Positions 8,243 through 16,519 of a DNA stretch of 32,976 bases are shown one piece after another. Source of the DNA: Actinomycetota bacterium. Its GTDB lineage: Bacteria; Actinomycetota; Actinomycetes; Nanopelagicales; Nanopelagicaceae. Location of the stretch: assembly GCA_010024385.1 (NCBI GenBank), contig RGHD01000009.1, positions 1-32,976 on the forward strand, in the 5' to 3' direction. The stretch's first letter is position 1. Every line of letters begins with the position of its first letter. Position numbers and translations under genes: made by a program. The notes beneath the pieces were generated by a model. That model was not told where the DNA came from. It saw only the letters and a list, made by a program, of their open reading frames with translations, and made no database searches.

Positions 8243-9581
8243 AGTCAAGACTCTGCATCCACGCGTGCACTCAGGAATTTTGGCCGACCAAAACAATCCA
8301 GAGCATTTAGCTGCGATTAAAGATTTAGATATTGAACCCTTTGATTTAGTAATCATTAATCTTTACCCCTTTGCTGCCACCATCGCATCGGGAGCTGACT
8401 TCGCTGAATGCATAGAGCAAATTGATATTGGTGGTCCTTCCATGCTGCGAGGGGCTGCAAAAAACCATGGTTCTGTGGCTGTTTTATGCAAGCCCGCGCA
8501 ATATGACCAGTTGCTCTCTGCAATAAAAGCTGGGGGATTCACCCAAGAAGAGCGTAAGCAACTAGCACTAGAGGTATTTAGAACTACCGCTGAATACGAT
8601 TTAACGATTGCCAACTGGCTGGGTCACAATGATGAACTACCTGAATGGTTTGGTCGGATTTGGCATCGTGAGAATGTTTTGCGTTACGGAGAGAATCCTC
8701 ACCAAAGTGCAGCTATTTATTCTGGCGGTCCTATTGGAATCGTGAACGCAGTTCAGCTGCATGGAAAAGAAATGTCATTTAACAACTATACCGACGCTGA
8801 ATCTGCATGGCGGGCAGTGCTTGATCACCGTGATCCAGCGGTTGCAATTATGAAACACGCTAACCCTTGTGGCATTGCAGTGTGTGCGCAAGGCGTGGCA
8901 GTTGCTTATAAGCATGCTCATGAGTGCGATCCGGTTTCAGCTTTTGGTGGAGTAGTGGCGGCAAATCGTAAAGTGGATCTTGCAATGGCAACTCCGCTTT
9001 GCGATGTTTTCACCGAGGTACTAATCGCCCCTGATTATGATCAGGATGCCTTAGAGCTTCTCATGAAAAAACCTTCAATTCGAATTCTCAAGTGTGCAAT
9101 TCCTTCGGTTGCTCCACTTGAGCTGCGTCCTGTATCAGGCGGAATACTTGTGCAAGAGACTGATTTAATTGATGCGCCAGGTGATTCACCAAGTAATTGG
9201 AAACAAGTCAGTGGTGGACCAGTTAATGAACAAACTATGAAAGATCTCGAGTTTGCATGGCGAAGTGTTAGAAGTGTTAAAAGCAATGCAATTTTGTTGG
9301 CAAAAATGACCGCATCAGTTGGAATTGGAATGGGTCAAGTTAATCGTGTTGATTCTGCGAAATTAGCTGTAGATAGAGCAGGCGAGCGAGTAAAAGGCTC
9401 TGTTGCTGCAAGTGATGCTTTCTTTCCATTTGCTGATGGACTCCAGATTTTGATTGACGCTGGAGTGGTTGCAATAGTGCAACCAGGTGGCAGCGTGCGT
9501 GATGAAGAGGTGATTGCAGCAGCGAAAAAGGCTGGTATTGCGATGTTCTTCACAGGCGTACGCCATTTCTCTCATGCCTAA
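8136..9581 (+). CDS. purH: Bifunctional AICAR transformylase/IMP cyclohydrolase, N-terminally truncated
   Basis: PurH catalyses the last two steps to IMP. Family homology starts only at codon 8205 (SAYTGFPEIMGG), which aligns near residue 60 of normal PurH. The first strand and the GSTG phosphate loop of the MGS-like cyclohydrolase domain are missing. What remains is whole: GRVKTLHPRVHSGIL with the cyclohydrolase Lys, then the AICAR transformylase domain with KHANPCGIAV, DPVSAFGGVVAANR, DAFFPFADGLQ and the terminal FFTGVRHFSHA. The open frame begins at ATG 8136, but 8136-8204 is purN sequence read in another phase; ATG 8199 is a possible internal start. The transformylase half could still fold; the cyclohydrolase half is probably inactive. 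Confidence 0.9.
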   Translation: MMTELIQVRSLLRWKYQCCQEMISAYTGFPEIMGGRVKTLHPRVHSGILADQNNPEHLAAIKDLDIEPFDLVIINLYPFAATIASGADFAECIEQIDIGGPSMLRGAAKNHGSVAVLCKPAQYDQLLSAIKAGGFTQEERKQLALEVFRTTAEYDLTIANWLGHNDELPEWFGRIWHRENVLRYGENPHQSAAIYSGGPIGIVNAVQLHGKEMSFNNYTDAESAWRAVLDHRDPAVAIMKHANPCGIAVCAQGVAVAYKHAHECDPVSAFGGVVAANRKVDLAMATPLCDVFTEVLIAPDYDQDALELLMKKPSIRILKCAIPSVAPLELRPVSGGILVQETDLIDAPGDSPSNWKQVSGGPVNEQTMKDLEFAWRSVRSVKSNAILLAKMTASVGIGMGQVNRVDSAKLAVDRAGERVKGSVAASDAFFPFADGLQILIDAGVVAIVQPGGSVRDEEVIAAAKKAGIAMFFTGVRHFSHA

Positions 9582-9602
9582 ACGGCTATTAGGATGAGCG
9601 CT

Positions 9603-10442
9603 ATGAGCGCACAAATTCTGGATGGAAAAGCTTTAGCTGCAAAAATCAAAGACGAATTAGCTCTCCGTGTTACTGAACTTAAATCACGTGGAATCACTCC
9701 AGGACTTGGAACAGTACTTGTAGGTGATGATCCAGGATCGCATTCATACGTTGGTGGAAAACATCGCGACTGCCAAGAAATTGGAATCAATTCAATACGT
9801 GTGGATCTACCAGATAGTGCAAGTGAAGCCGATGTCATGGCGGCAATTAAAGATTTGAATTCATCTCCTGAATGCACTGGTTACATCGTGCAACTTCCAC
9901 TGCCAAAAGGAATTAACACACAAAGAGTTCTAGAGGCCATTGATCCATCAAAGGATGCTGATGGTTTGCACCCAATGAACTTAGGCCGTTTAGTTTCAGG
10001 TTATGACGCACCACTACCCTGCACACCTCATGGAATTGTTGAACTCTTAACTCACTATGGAATTAGTACTAAAGGTGCAGAAGTAACTGTCATTGGACGT
10101 GGATTAACTGTTGGCCGCCCTCTTGGCCTGCTGCTTACTCGTAAACAAGAGAATGCGACTGTAACTTTGACTCATACTGGAACAAAAGATTTAACAATGC
10201 ATACCAAGAACGCCGACATCATTGTTGCTGCAATTGGGCAAGCCCATTTCTTGAAATCGTCAATGATTAAGCCTGGCGCTGTAGTAATTGATGTTGGTAT
10301 TTCACGCACTGATAAGGGTTTACTTGGAGACGTTGATCCATCTGTGATGGATGTTGCTTCTTGGGTTGCGCCAATGCCAGGTGGAGTGGGTCCAATGACT
10401 CGTGCAATGTTAGTTAAGAATGTTGTTGATGCATGCCGATAA
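9603..10442 (+). CDS. folD: Methylenetetrahydrofolate dehydrogenase/cyclohydrolase FolD
   Basis: FolD interconverts methylene-, methenyl- and 10-formyl-THF, supplying the formyl donor used by PurN and PurH just upstream. It shows [22 protein letters not shown] (split here as family motif 1, with the catalytic Lys in YVGGK), [30 protein letters not shown], the NADP-binding [11 protein letters not shown] and the terminal [18 protein letters not shown] 9603 is preferred over ATG 9594: AGGA at 9591-9594 is eight bases upstream of 9603 but overlaps 9594. From 9603 the protein is 279 aa, normal for FolD. Its stop overlaps the DUF3017 start. It is probably cotranscribed with purH, whose stop is 21 bp away. 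Confidence 0.94.
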   Translation: MSAQILDGKALAAKIKDELALRVTELKSRGITPGLGTVLVGDDPGSHSYVGGKHRDCQEIGINSIRVDLPDSASEADVMAAIKDLNSSPECTGYIVQLPLPKGINTQRVLEAIDPSKDADGLHPMNLGRLVSGYDAPLPCTPHGIVELLTHYGISTKGAEVTVIGRGLTVGRPLGLLLTRKQENATVTLTHTGTKDLTMHTKNADIIVAAIGQAHFLKSSMIKPGAVVIDVGISRTDKGLLGDVDPSVMDVASWVAPMPGGVGPMTRAMLVKNVVDACR

Positions 10443-10654
10443 ATGATCGCCTCTTAACTCTTGCCAGCAATGTCGCAATCCTGATTGGGATTGCATTAGG
10501 CATTTTTGGAGTAGTGCGAGGTGCGTCACTTTTCATTGCTGCTGGAACCGCAGGGATGGCCATTAAGGCTCGGAATCAACGTAAATTCGACTTTTATTTC
10601 CCATTACTAATAGCTATAGCCCTCTTTGCTTTGGCAATTGCTCTTCCTCGCTGA
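10433..10654 (+). CDS. DUF3017 small membrane protein
   Basis: A 73-aa protein with two to three hydrophobic segments (about 11-27, 29-45 and 54-71). A basic stretch, KARNQRKF, lies between the second and third. DUF3017 genes lie immediately downstream of folD in many actinobacteria (for example M. tuberculosis Rv3355c next to folD), and the same arrangement is seen here, overlapping the folD end by 10 bp. No catalytic motif is visible and the function is unknown. Confidence 0.72.
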   Translation: MPINDRLLTLASNVAILIGIALGIFGVVRGASLFIAAGTAGMAIKARNQRKFDFYFPLLIAIALFALAIALPR

Positions 10655-10695
10655 GGGTAGAGTTGGGCGCATTGAGCGAACATAAGGAGTACGCC

Positions 10696-11646
10696 ATGGG
10701 CGGAAAAGTCACAGTAGTCGGTGCAGGTTTTTATGGTTCAACAACTGCGCTTCGTTTAGCCGAGTACAACATCTTTGACACCGTCGTTTTAACTGACATT
10801 CTTGAAGGTAAGCCTGAAGGTCTAGCCCTTGATATGAACCAGTCTCGTTCAATTGAAGGTTTTGAGACAAAAATTATTGGAGCAACTACTTCACCCGAAG
10901 GTGCCGGTTATGAAGCAACAGCTAACTCTGATGTAGTTGTCATTACTGCAGGACTTCCACGAAAGCCCGGCATGAGCCGTATGGATCTCATCGGTGTTAA
11001 CGCAGGAATCGTTCGCGGAGTTTCCGAAAATATTGCTAAGCATTCACCTAATGCTGTAATTATCGTGGTTTCAAATCCATTGGATGAAATGACTGCCCTT
11101 GCACAGATTGCAACAAAGTTTCCAAAAAACCGAGTTATGGGTCAGGCAGGTATGCTCGATACTGCCCGCTTTACTAACTTTATTGCAGAAAAGCTGGGCG
11201 TTAAAGTTGGTTCAGTAAAGACTCTCACTCTGGGTTCACACGGGGACACGATGGTTCCAGTGCCAAGTCGTTGCACAGTAGATGGCAAAGCCCTAAGTGA
11301 TTTGCTATCACAAGTTGAAATCGATGAACTGGTTGATCGCACACGTAATGGTGGGGCTGAAGTGGTAGCACTTCTTAAGACAGGATCTGCCTACTACGCA
11401 CCATCTGCAGCAGCTGCCAGAATGGCAAAGGCTGTTATTGAAGATTCTGGTGCGGTAATGCCAGTGTGTGCATGGGTTGATGGCGAATATGGAATTTCAG
11501 GTGTCTATCTAGGCGTCGAAGCCCAGATTGGCCGCAGTGGAATCAAGAAAGTTGTTGAAAGCAAGTTGACCGATTCTGAAGTTGAAGCCCTAAAGGCAGC
11601 AGCTGAAGCGGTTCGTGCAAAACAAGCAGACGTACAAACACTCTAA
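10696..11646 (+). CDS. mdh: Malate dehydrogenase (lactate/malate dehydrogenase family)
   Basis: This enzyme oxidises malate to oxaloacetate with NAD in the TCA cycle. The N-terminal Rossmann motif [14 protein letters not shown] is followed by [13 protein letters not shown], whose acidic residue at the end of beta-2 indicates [17 protein letters not shown] carries the substrate-binding arginines of the mobile loop, VVSNPLDEM the conserved Asn, and [13 protein letters not shown] the catalytic His. ATG 10696 is chosen because AAGGAG (10684-10689) stands six bases before it; an upstream in-frame TTG at 10663 lacks such a site. From 10696 it has 316 aa, a usual length for this 'type 3' MDH. icd follows after 13 bp. 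Confidence 0.93.
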   Translation: MGGKVTVVGAGFYGSTTALRLAEYNIFDTVVLTDILEGKPEGLALDMNQSRSIEGFETKIIGATTSPEGAGYEATANSDVVVITAGLPRKPGMSRMDLIGVNAGIVRGVSENIAKHSPNAVIIVVSNPLDEMTALAQIATKFPKNRVMGQAGMLDTARFTNFIAEKLGVKVGSVKTLTLGSHGDTMVPVPSRCTVDGKALSDLLSQVEIDELVDRTRNGGAEVVALLKTGSAYYAPSAAAARMAKAVIEDSGAVMPVCAWVDGEYGISGVYLGVEAQIGRSGIKKVVESKLTDSEVEALKAAAEAVRAKQADVQTL

Positions 11647-11659
11647 GGGAGCGCATTAC

Positions 11660-12874
11660 ATGGCCAAGATCAAAGTTGAAGGCACTGTTGTTGAACTAGA
11701 TGGTGACGAGATGACTCGCATCATGTGGCAGTTCATCAAAGACTCATTAATCCTTCCTTATTTGGACGTCAATCTTGAGTACTACGACCTTGGTATGGAA
11801 AACCGTGATGCCACAGATGATCAAGTAACTATTGATTCAGCTCATGCAATTCAAAAGCATGGCGTCGGAATCAAGTGCGCAACTATTACACCAGATGAAG
11901 CTCGCGTTGAAGAGTTTGGTCTCAAAAAGATGTGGAAGTCTCCTAATGGAACTGTCCGCAATATCCTGGGCGGTGTAATTTTTCGTGAGCCAATCATTAT
12001 TAGCAATGTTCCACGCTTAGTTCCACATTGGACTAAGCCAATTGTAATTGGTCGCCACGCATTTGGTGATCAATACCGTGCAACAGATTTCAAGGTTCCA
12101 GGTCCAGGTAAGCTAACAATGTCATTTGTTCCAGAAGATGGATCAGCCCCAATCGAGCACACTGTTTATGACTTCAAGTCATCGGGTGTTGCCATGGGTA
12201 TGTATAACTTGGATGAATCAATCCGTGATTTTGCTCGCGCATCTTTGAACTACGGACTAATTCGTAAGTATCCAGTTTATCTCTCAACTAAGAACACAAT
12301 TTTGAAGGCCTACGACGGTCGATTCAAAGATATCTTTGAAGAGATTTATCAAGCAGAGTTCAAGAGCGCATTTGATGCTGCAGGCATTTGGTATGAGCAC
12401 CGTCTCATCGATGACATGGTTGCCATGTCACTTCGTATGGAAGGTGGCTATGTCTGGGCATGTAAGAACTATGACGGCGACGTTCAATCAGACACCGTTG
12501 CTCAGGGTTATGGATCACTCGGGTTAATGACTTCAGTTTTGATGACACCAGATGGAAAGGTTGTTGAATCTGAAGCTGCTCACGGCACTGTTACTCGTCA
12601 CTATCGTGAACACCAAAAGGGCAAGGCGACTTCTACAAATCCAATAGCATCAATCTTTGCGTGGACTCGTGGTCTTGCACACCGTGCAAAGCTAGATAAC
12701 AACGCCGATCTTTCTAAGTTCTGCGACACCCTTGAGCGCGTTTGTATCGAGACTGTTGAGCAGGGCAAGATGACTAAGGATTTATCACTGTTAATTTCAA
12801 ATGATGCTCCGTATCAAACTACACAGGAGTTCTTGAATTCAATTGATGAGAACCTCAAAAAAGCTATGGCATAA
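11660..12874 (+). CDS. icd: Isocitrate dehydrogenase, NADP-dependent (homodimeric, eukaryote-like)
   Basis: It converts isocitrate to 2-oxoglutarate with NADP reduction. The 404-aa protein is the short homodimeric class: [47 protein letters not shown] (substrate-binding Ser/Asn/Arg region), [15 protein letters not shown] and the metal-binding aspartates in [10 protein letters not shown] and YDGDVQSD. The NADP-binding segment is [16 protein letters not shown], with basic residues that select NADP. ATG 11660 is preceded by AAGGGAG at 11645-11651. The mdh-icd pair is probably one transcript; a hairpin sits directly after the stop. Confidence 0.95.
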   Translation: MAKIKVEGTVVELDGDEMTRIMWQFIKDSLILPYLDVNLEYYDLGMENRDATDDQVTIDSAHAIQKHGVGIKCATITPDEARVEEFGLKKMWKSPNGTVRNILGGVIFREPIIISNVPRLVPHWTKPIVIGRHAFGDQYRATDFKVPGPGKLTMSFVPEDGSAPIEHTVYDFKSSGVAMGMYNLDESIRDFARASLNYGLIRKYPVYLSTKNTILKAYDGRFKDIFEEIYQAEFKSAFDAAGIWYEHRLIDDMVAMSLRMEGGYVWACKNYDGDVQSDTVAQGYGSLGLMTSVLMTPDGKVVESEAAHGTVTRHYREHQKGKATSTNPIASIFAWTRGLAHRAKLDNNADLSKFCDTLERVCIETVEQGKMTKDLSLLISNDAPYQTTQEFLNSIDENLKKAMA

Positions 12875-12901
12875 ACTCTCATTCTCCCCTGTTTGAGAGT
12901 T
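12874..12901 (+). terminator. Possible weak terminator after icd
   Basis: AACTCTCA (12874-12881) and TGAGAGTT (12894-12901) are perfect 8-base inverted arms around a 12-base pyrimidine-rich loop. The arm begins at the last base of the icd stop. No T-tract follows, so intrinsic termination would be weak; a processing or mRNA-end-stabilising role is possible. Confidence 0.4.
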
Positions 12902-13095
12902 AGTCCTGGCTCATCACTTGCCTTAGTTATAACACCATGGCATCTTCGATTGCTTTATGGTGAATGAGTTAAAAGAAGTTTCCTCTCAGAATCAAGCCAA
13001 TTTCCCCCTCAAAAGTGGGTAATGAAGAGTGGTCGCACTCACAATTTGGCAAGAAAGTAATCGATTACAATTATTGCAAAAGATAGAGTTCGCAT
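12902..13095. promoter_or_regulatory. Leader of the DUF2249-regulator operon with a palindromic candidate operator
   Basis: This is a non-coding gap between icd and the regulatory genes. GTAATCGATTAC at 13057-13068 is a perfect 12-base palindrome. A candidate -10, TACAAT, at 13066-13071 overlaps its right end and stands about 25 bases before the GTG at 13096. TTGGCA at 13046-13051 resembles a -35, but its 14-base spacing from TACAAT is short. The rest of the gap holds no convincing gene or RNA. Binding of any regulator is inferred. Confidence 0.35.
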
Positions 13096-13413
13096 GTGGA
13101 GTTAATTTCAGTAGGTAAAGCAGAAGATAATGCAGGATCCCACTCATGTCGTTGTGGAGAAGAGAGCTCGTCAAAGTTCCCAGAGCTCGATGCAACTCTC
13201 ATTCCTCATAAGATTCGCCATCCAGCTTTTTTCGGTGCCCTTGAATCCCTTAAAGCAGGTGAGGGAATAGTTCTAGTTGCACCCCATAAGCCAACACCTC
13301 TTCTAGCCCAAATTGAAAAAAAGTTTTCCGGAACATATTCCGTCAATTTTCTCAATCAAGGTCCTGATAGATGGCATATCGAATTCATCCGAAACGCGGT
13401 AGACAGTGACTGA
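13096..13413 (+). CDS. DUF2249 domain protein
   Basis: A small cytosolic protein (105 aa) with a cysteine-containing N-terminus (HSCRCGEE, Cys18 and Cys20) and a DUF2249 domain from about 28 to 97: PELDATLIPHKIRHPAF, LVAPHKPTPLLAQIE and the final GPDRWHIEF. DUF2249 proteins commonly sit near nitrate/nitrite or nitric-oxide respiration genes in actinobacteria and proteobacteria, but their biochemical role is not established. GTG 13096 is the only reasonable start; ATG 13094 is closed by a stop two codons later. The ribosome-binding site is weak. The gene overlaps the response regulator start by 8 bp, so the two are probably coupled. A link to nitrate respiration is inferred from context. Confidence 0.72.
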   Translation: MELISVGKAEDNAGSHSCRCGEESSSKFPELDATLIPHKIRHPAFFGALESLKAGEGIVLVAPHKPTPLLAQIEKKFSGTYSVNFLNQGPDRWHIEFIRNAVDSD

Positions 13414-14053
13414 GCCAACTAGAGTATTTGTTGTCGATGATCACGAGTTGGTTCGAAAAGGCTTAATTGATCTCATAGATGCCGAAGAAGATTTAACTGT
13501 TGTAGGTAGCGCGGCAAATGTTGCTGACGCACTCTTTCATTTTGTTACAGTTGATGCCGATATTGCAGTGCTTGATGTGCGGCTTCCAGATGGCAACGGA
13601 ATTGAATTATGTCGAGAACTAATCTCAATTAATCCCCGTGTAAAGGTATTGATGCTGACATCCTTTCAAGATGATGAAGCACTTCTTGGCGCAGTCCTTG
13701 GTGGTGCCTCTGGCTACCTTATTAAGGATATAAAAAACCTTGAACTACTCTCCTCTATCCGTGCTGTGGCATTGGGAAAGAGTTTCCTTGATACAAAGTT
13801 AATCTCTTCAGTAACCAATCGCCTTCGCGAAAACAAAAATCCAGCAAGTGAGATTTATGAACTTACTGATCAAGAACAGCGCGTTCTTGAGTTCATCGGC
13901 CAGGGAATGACTAATCGAGAAATCGCTAAAAATATGTTCTTAGCTGAAAAGACTATAAAAAACTATGTGTCATCACTTCTGAGAAAACTTGGTTTGGAGC
14001 GTCGCACTCAAGCTGCTGCTATGGCAGTTCGTTTAAGTGTCGGAAGAAATTAA
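13406..14053 (+). CDS. NarL/DevR-type response regulator (receiver + LuxR HTH)
   Basis: A two-component transcription factor of 215 aa. The receiver domain (about 5-122) has the acidic pair Asp11/Asp12, phosphoacceptor Asp57 in AVLDVRLPDGNG, the switch MLTSF and the conserved Lys in GYLIKDI. A LuxR-type helix-turn-helix (about 150-210) follows: LTDQEQRVLEFIGQGMTNREIA, then AEKTIKNYVSSLLRKLG. The sequence pattern resembles the DevR/DosR and NarL branches that respond to hypoxia or nitrate. The start is GTG 13406, inside the DUF2249 gene. It faces the histidine kinase gene tail to tail, with stops overlapping at 14050-14053. The nar genes next door are the likely targets; this is inference. Confidence 0.9.
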   Translation: MTEPTRVFVVDDHELVRKGLIDLIDAEEDLTVVGSAANVADALFHFVTVDADIAVLDVRLPDGNGIELCRELISINPRVKVLMLTSFQDDEALLGAVLGGASGYLIKDIKNLELLSSIRAVALGKSFLDTKLISSVTNRLRENKNPASEIYELTDQEQRVLEFIGQGMTNREIAKNMFLAEKTIKNYVSSLLRKLGLERRTQAAAMAVRLSVGRN

Positions 14054-15153
14054 AGACTTCCACGCCACATCGCTTTAGTACCGATAGGCCCATTTTTTAT
14101 GATTTCAAACTCGCCTCCCCGGGCGGCGGCGCGTTGCTCTAGGTTGAGAAGCCCACTCTTTCGCCCGCTCGGTTCGAAGCCCTTACCATTGTCAGTGACC
14201 CTTATTTCGCAATAAGTCTTATTTGCCATTACTACTAAATCGATAGCAGTTGCATGTGAATGTCGAATAGCATTAGTAACAAGTTCTCGGATGACTGCAA
14301 TAACTTGTTTTGAAAGCTCTGCATTGATCACTGTATCGACTGGGCCCATAAAAGAATGCGTTACTTGGAATCCAGCAATTGAAGAAAGTGATGCAATTTC
14401 ACTAAAGACTAATGTACGGATATCCTGAATTGGGTGGTCATTTTGTAGTGCAAAAATAGTTGTTCGAATCTGCTGAACAGTGGAATCAAGGTTTTCTAAG
14501 ATATCGTTTATTTTCTCCAATGATTGCCTTGAGAGAGATGCATCGGCAGAGATTGATTGAAGAGATATTCCAAAAGCAAAAAGCTGCTGAATAACTAAAT
14601 CATGCAAATCACGCGCTATACGCTCCCGCTCTGCTAGAACACCCACTTGATTTCGCGAAATATGACCTCGGTAGTTATCTATAGCGATTCCAGCTGCAGA
14701 TGCTAGAACGACAATTAGCTCTTCATCTTCTTGTGTAAAATCTTTCCCATTACGTTTTTGAGTCAAATAAATACTTCCATATAGCTCATCACGAATGCGA
14801 ATTGGTACGCCTAAGAAACCCGACATAGAAGGGTGGCCTTTGGGAAAACCAACTGAGGACGGGTGCTCTTGGATCACCGGCACACGAAGCGGTGCTGGAT
14901 ATTTAAGTAAGTGACCTAGCAAGCCTTTTCCTTGCGGAAAGGTATTAATTTCATCCGCCGTTTCATCACTCATGCCAATGTATGTAAAATCTTCAAGTGT
15001 TCCATCAGCGGTGATTGAACCCAGTGCACCATATGTGCAGTCGGTAATAAGAACAGCATTGTGAATGAGACGCTTGAGGGAAGTTTTTAAATCTTCGCCC
15101 TTGGCCACATCCATTACAGCTTCGGACAGTGCGCTCAGCCGGGTGACATTCAT
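14050..15153 (-). CDS. Soluble GAF-domain histidine kinase (DosS/NarX-like HisKA_3 type)
   Basis: A sensor kinase of 367 aa without membrane segments. One GAF domain spans about 20-160 (CTYGALGSI ... SGFLGVPIRIRDELYGSIYLTQK). The HisKA_3 dimerisation helix carries phosphoacceptor His184 in ERERIARDLHDLVIQQ, and the HATPase domain has Asn294 in ELVTNAIRHSHA and DNGKGFEPSG. M. tuberculosis DosS/DosT have two GAF domains with a haem; here there is one, and haem binding cannot be judged from sequence alone. It lies 36 bp downstream of the NarK2-like gene on the same strand, so it may be cotranscribed with the transporters. It converges on the response regulator, its probable partner. Confidence 0.9.
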   Translation of the reverse strand: MNVTRLSALSEAVMDVAKGEDLKTSLKRLIHNAVLITDCTYGALGSITADGTLEDFTYIGMSDETADEINTFPQGKGLLGHLLKYPAPLRVPVIQEHPSSVGFPKGHPSMSGFLGVPIRIRDELYGSIYLTQKRNGKDFTQEDEELIVVLASAAGIAIDNYRGHISRNQVGVLAERERIARDLHDLVIQQLFAFGISLQSISADASLSRQSLEKINDILENLDSTVQQIRTTIFALQNDHPIQDIRTLVFSEIASLSSIAGFQVTHSFMGPVDTVINAELSKQVIAVIRELVTNAIRHSHATAIDLVVMANKTYCEIRVTDNGKGFEPSGRKSGLLNLEQRAAARGGEFEIIKNGPIGTKAMWRGSL

Positions 15154-15189
15154 AGCGTGAGTCTGCCGAAAATCACGCGCAATGACGAG

Positions 15190-16518
15190 TTAGCTGCGTG
15201 CCTCAGCATCTTTGCGTGTATAGAACCACCAGGCGATACATGCACCGACGATTGCAAAGAGTGCCACCCCTTGAAAGAAGGCTTGAGGGAGCACCATTGA
15301 GAGCAAAACTCCAAATATGAAAGGACCAAAAGCTGCGATTGCACCGGTCCACCCGATGACACTTCCTGCTTGGCGAGTTGCAAAAATCATGGGCATCTGT
15401 TTAAAAGTGCTCGCATTTCCCACTCCCGCAAAGAAAAAGATTGCCATCATGCCCCAGAAAAACTTCATGAAGTCATTACTGCTTGCAGGTGTTAATTGAG
15501 TCGACGTGAAGAGAGCTGATATAGCTATTCCAATTCCTGAGAAAAAAGTAAGGATTCCACCACCTAAGCGATCTGCAATTGGCCCACTGATTACTCGGGC
15601 AGCTGATCCCACGAGAGGACCGAAGAAGGCATATTTAACAGGATCAGGTGCATTGGCAAACTCACCAAATAAGTTTTTAATAAGTAAACCAAATTGAGCT
15701 GAGAAGCCTGAGAAAGTTCCAAATGTCATGAAGTAAAGGAGGGTCATCAACCACGTGTGTTTGTTATTGAATATATCAAGTTGATCTTTGACGCCACGGG
15801 AAGTTACAGGCACGCTCTTGAGTAGCGTCCATGAGAGTAAGACTGAAATAACGACAAAAGGCACCCAAATAAGACCAGCATTTTGATACCAAACTGATTG
15901 ATCAATTCCTTTTACTTTATCTACGAAATGCTGTGGGGCGCTGAGAGTTGCACCAAACATTGCTGACCCTACGATAATCGGAGTAAAGAATTGAATAATG
16001 CTTACTCCGAAGTTTCCTACACCTGCCTGAATTCCAAGGGCCAATCCCTGTTTTGATTTGGGGAAGAAATATGATGTGCTAGGCATAAAACCAGAGAAAA
16101 CGCCGCCGCCGATTCCAGAGAAGAAGGCCAGAATCAATAGAGCAAAGTAAGGTGTTGAGGGTGATCTCACTGCAAATGACCAACCGATTAAAGGCAGCAA
16201 GAGAAGTGAAGTTGAGTAAGTAACCAATTTGCGGGTTCCAAGAATGGGTGGGAGGAACATCCAAATTAAACGCAGACCACCACCTGCAAGTCCGGGCATC
16301 GCGGCCAGCCAGTAGAGCTCCTTTTTAGTTAAATCAAAGCCTAAGTTATTAAGTTTTGGTGCAAGGGCTGAGACTAAGAACCAGCTCATGAAACCTAGCG
16401 TTAGCGCGTAAGTGGTGACCCACAAGGTTCTCCATGCAATTTTGGACTCCCACTTACCTTCGGCATTTGGATCCCAGGATTCGAGCCACTCAGAGGATTT
16501 ATTTTTTTGGGCAGGCAT
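15190..16518 (-). CDS. narK2: NarK2-like nitrate/nitrite MFS transporter
   Basis: A 12-helix major-facilitator protein moving nitrate in and/or nitrite out. The cytosolic N-terminus has SEWLESWDPNAEGKWESKIAWR, the pattern of the NarK2 (nitrate/nitrite antiporter) group. The two nitrate signatures are near GIQAGVGNFGVSIIQF and AGVGNASTFKQMPMIF. Two start codons are possible: ATG 16530 and ATG 16518. I choose 16518 because GGAG stands six bases before it, while 16530 overlaps the preceding gene and has no such site; this gives 442 aa. It directly follows the NarK1-like gene with a 1-bp gap, so the pair is an operon. Confidence 0.9.
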   Translation of the reverse strand: MPAQKNKSSEWLESWDPNAEGKWESKIAWRTLWVTTYALTLGFMSWFLVSALAPKLNNLGFDLTKKELYWLAAMPGLAGGGLRLIWMFLPPILGTRKLVTYSTSLLLLPLIGWSFAVRSPSTPYFALLILAFFSGIGGGVFSGFMPSTSYFFPKSKQGLALGIQAGVGNFGVSIIQFFTPIIVGSAMFGATLSAPQHFVDKVKGIDQSVWYQNAGLIWVPFVVISVLLSWTLLKSVPVTSRGVKDQLDIFNNKHTWLMTLLYFMTFGTFSGFSAQFGLLIKNLFGEFANAPDPVKYAFFGPLVGSAARVISGPIADRLGGGILTFFSGIGIAISALFTSTQLTPASSNDFMKFFWGMMAIFFFAGVGNASTFKQMPMIFATRQAGSVIGWTGAIAAFGPFIFGVLLSMVLPQAFFQGVALFAIVGACIAWWFYTRKDAEARS

Positions 16519-16519
16519 T

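Noticed and set aside
12937..12963. Eight-codon open frame (MASSIALW) after icd, with a TATAAC upstream
   Set aside because: It is too short, has no ribosome-binding site, and the TATAAC is only three bases from the ATG. The single Trp is not enough for an attenuator and no trp gene follows.
12902..13095. Small RNA or tRNA gene in the icd-DUF2249 gap
   Set aside because: No cloverleaf, CCA end or strong terminator hairpin was found.
15898..15905. TTGATCAA, resembling FNR half-sites
   Set aside because: It lacks the central spacer of an FNR box and lies in the middle of the NarK2-like coding region.
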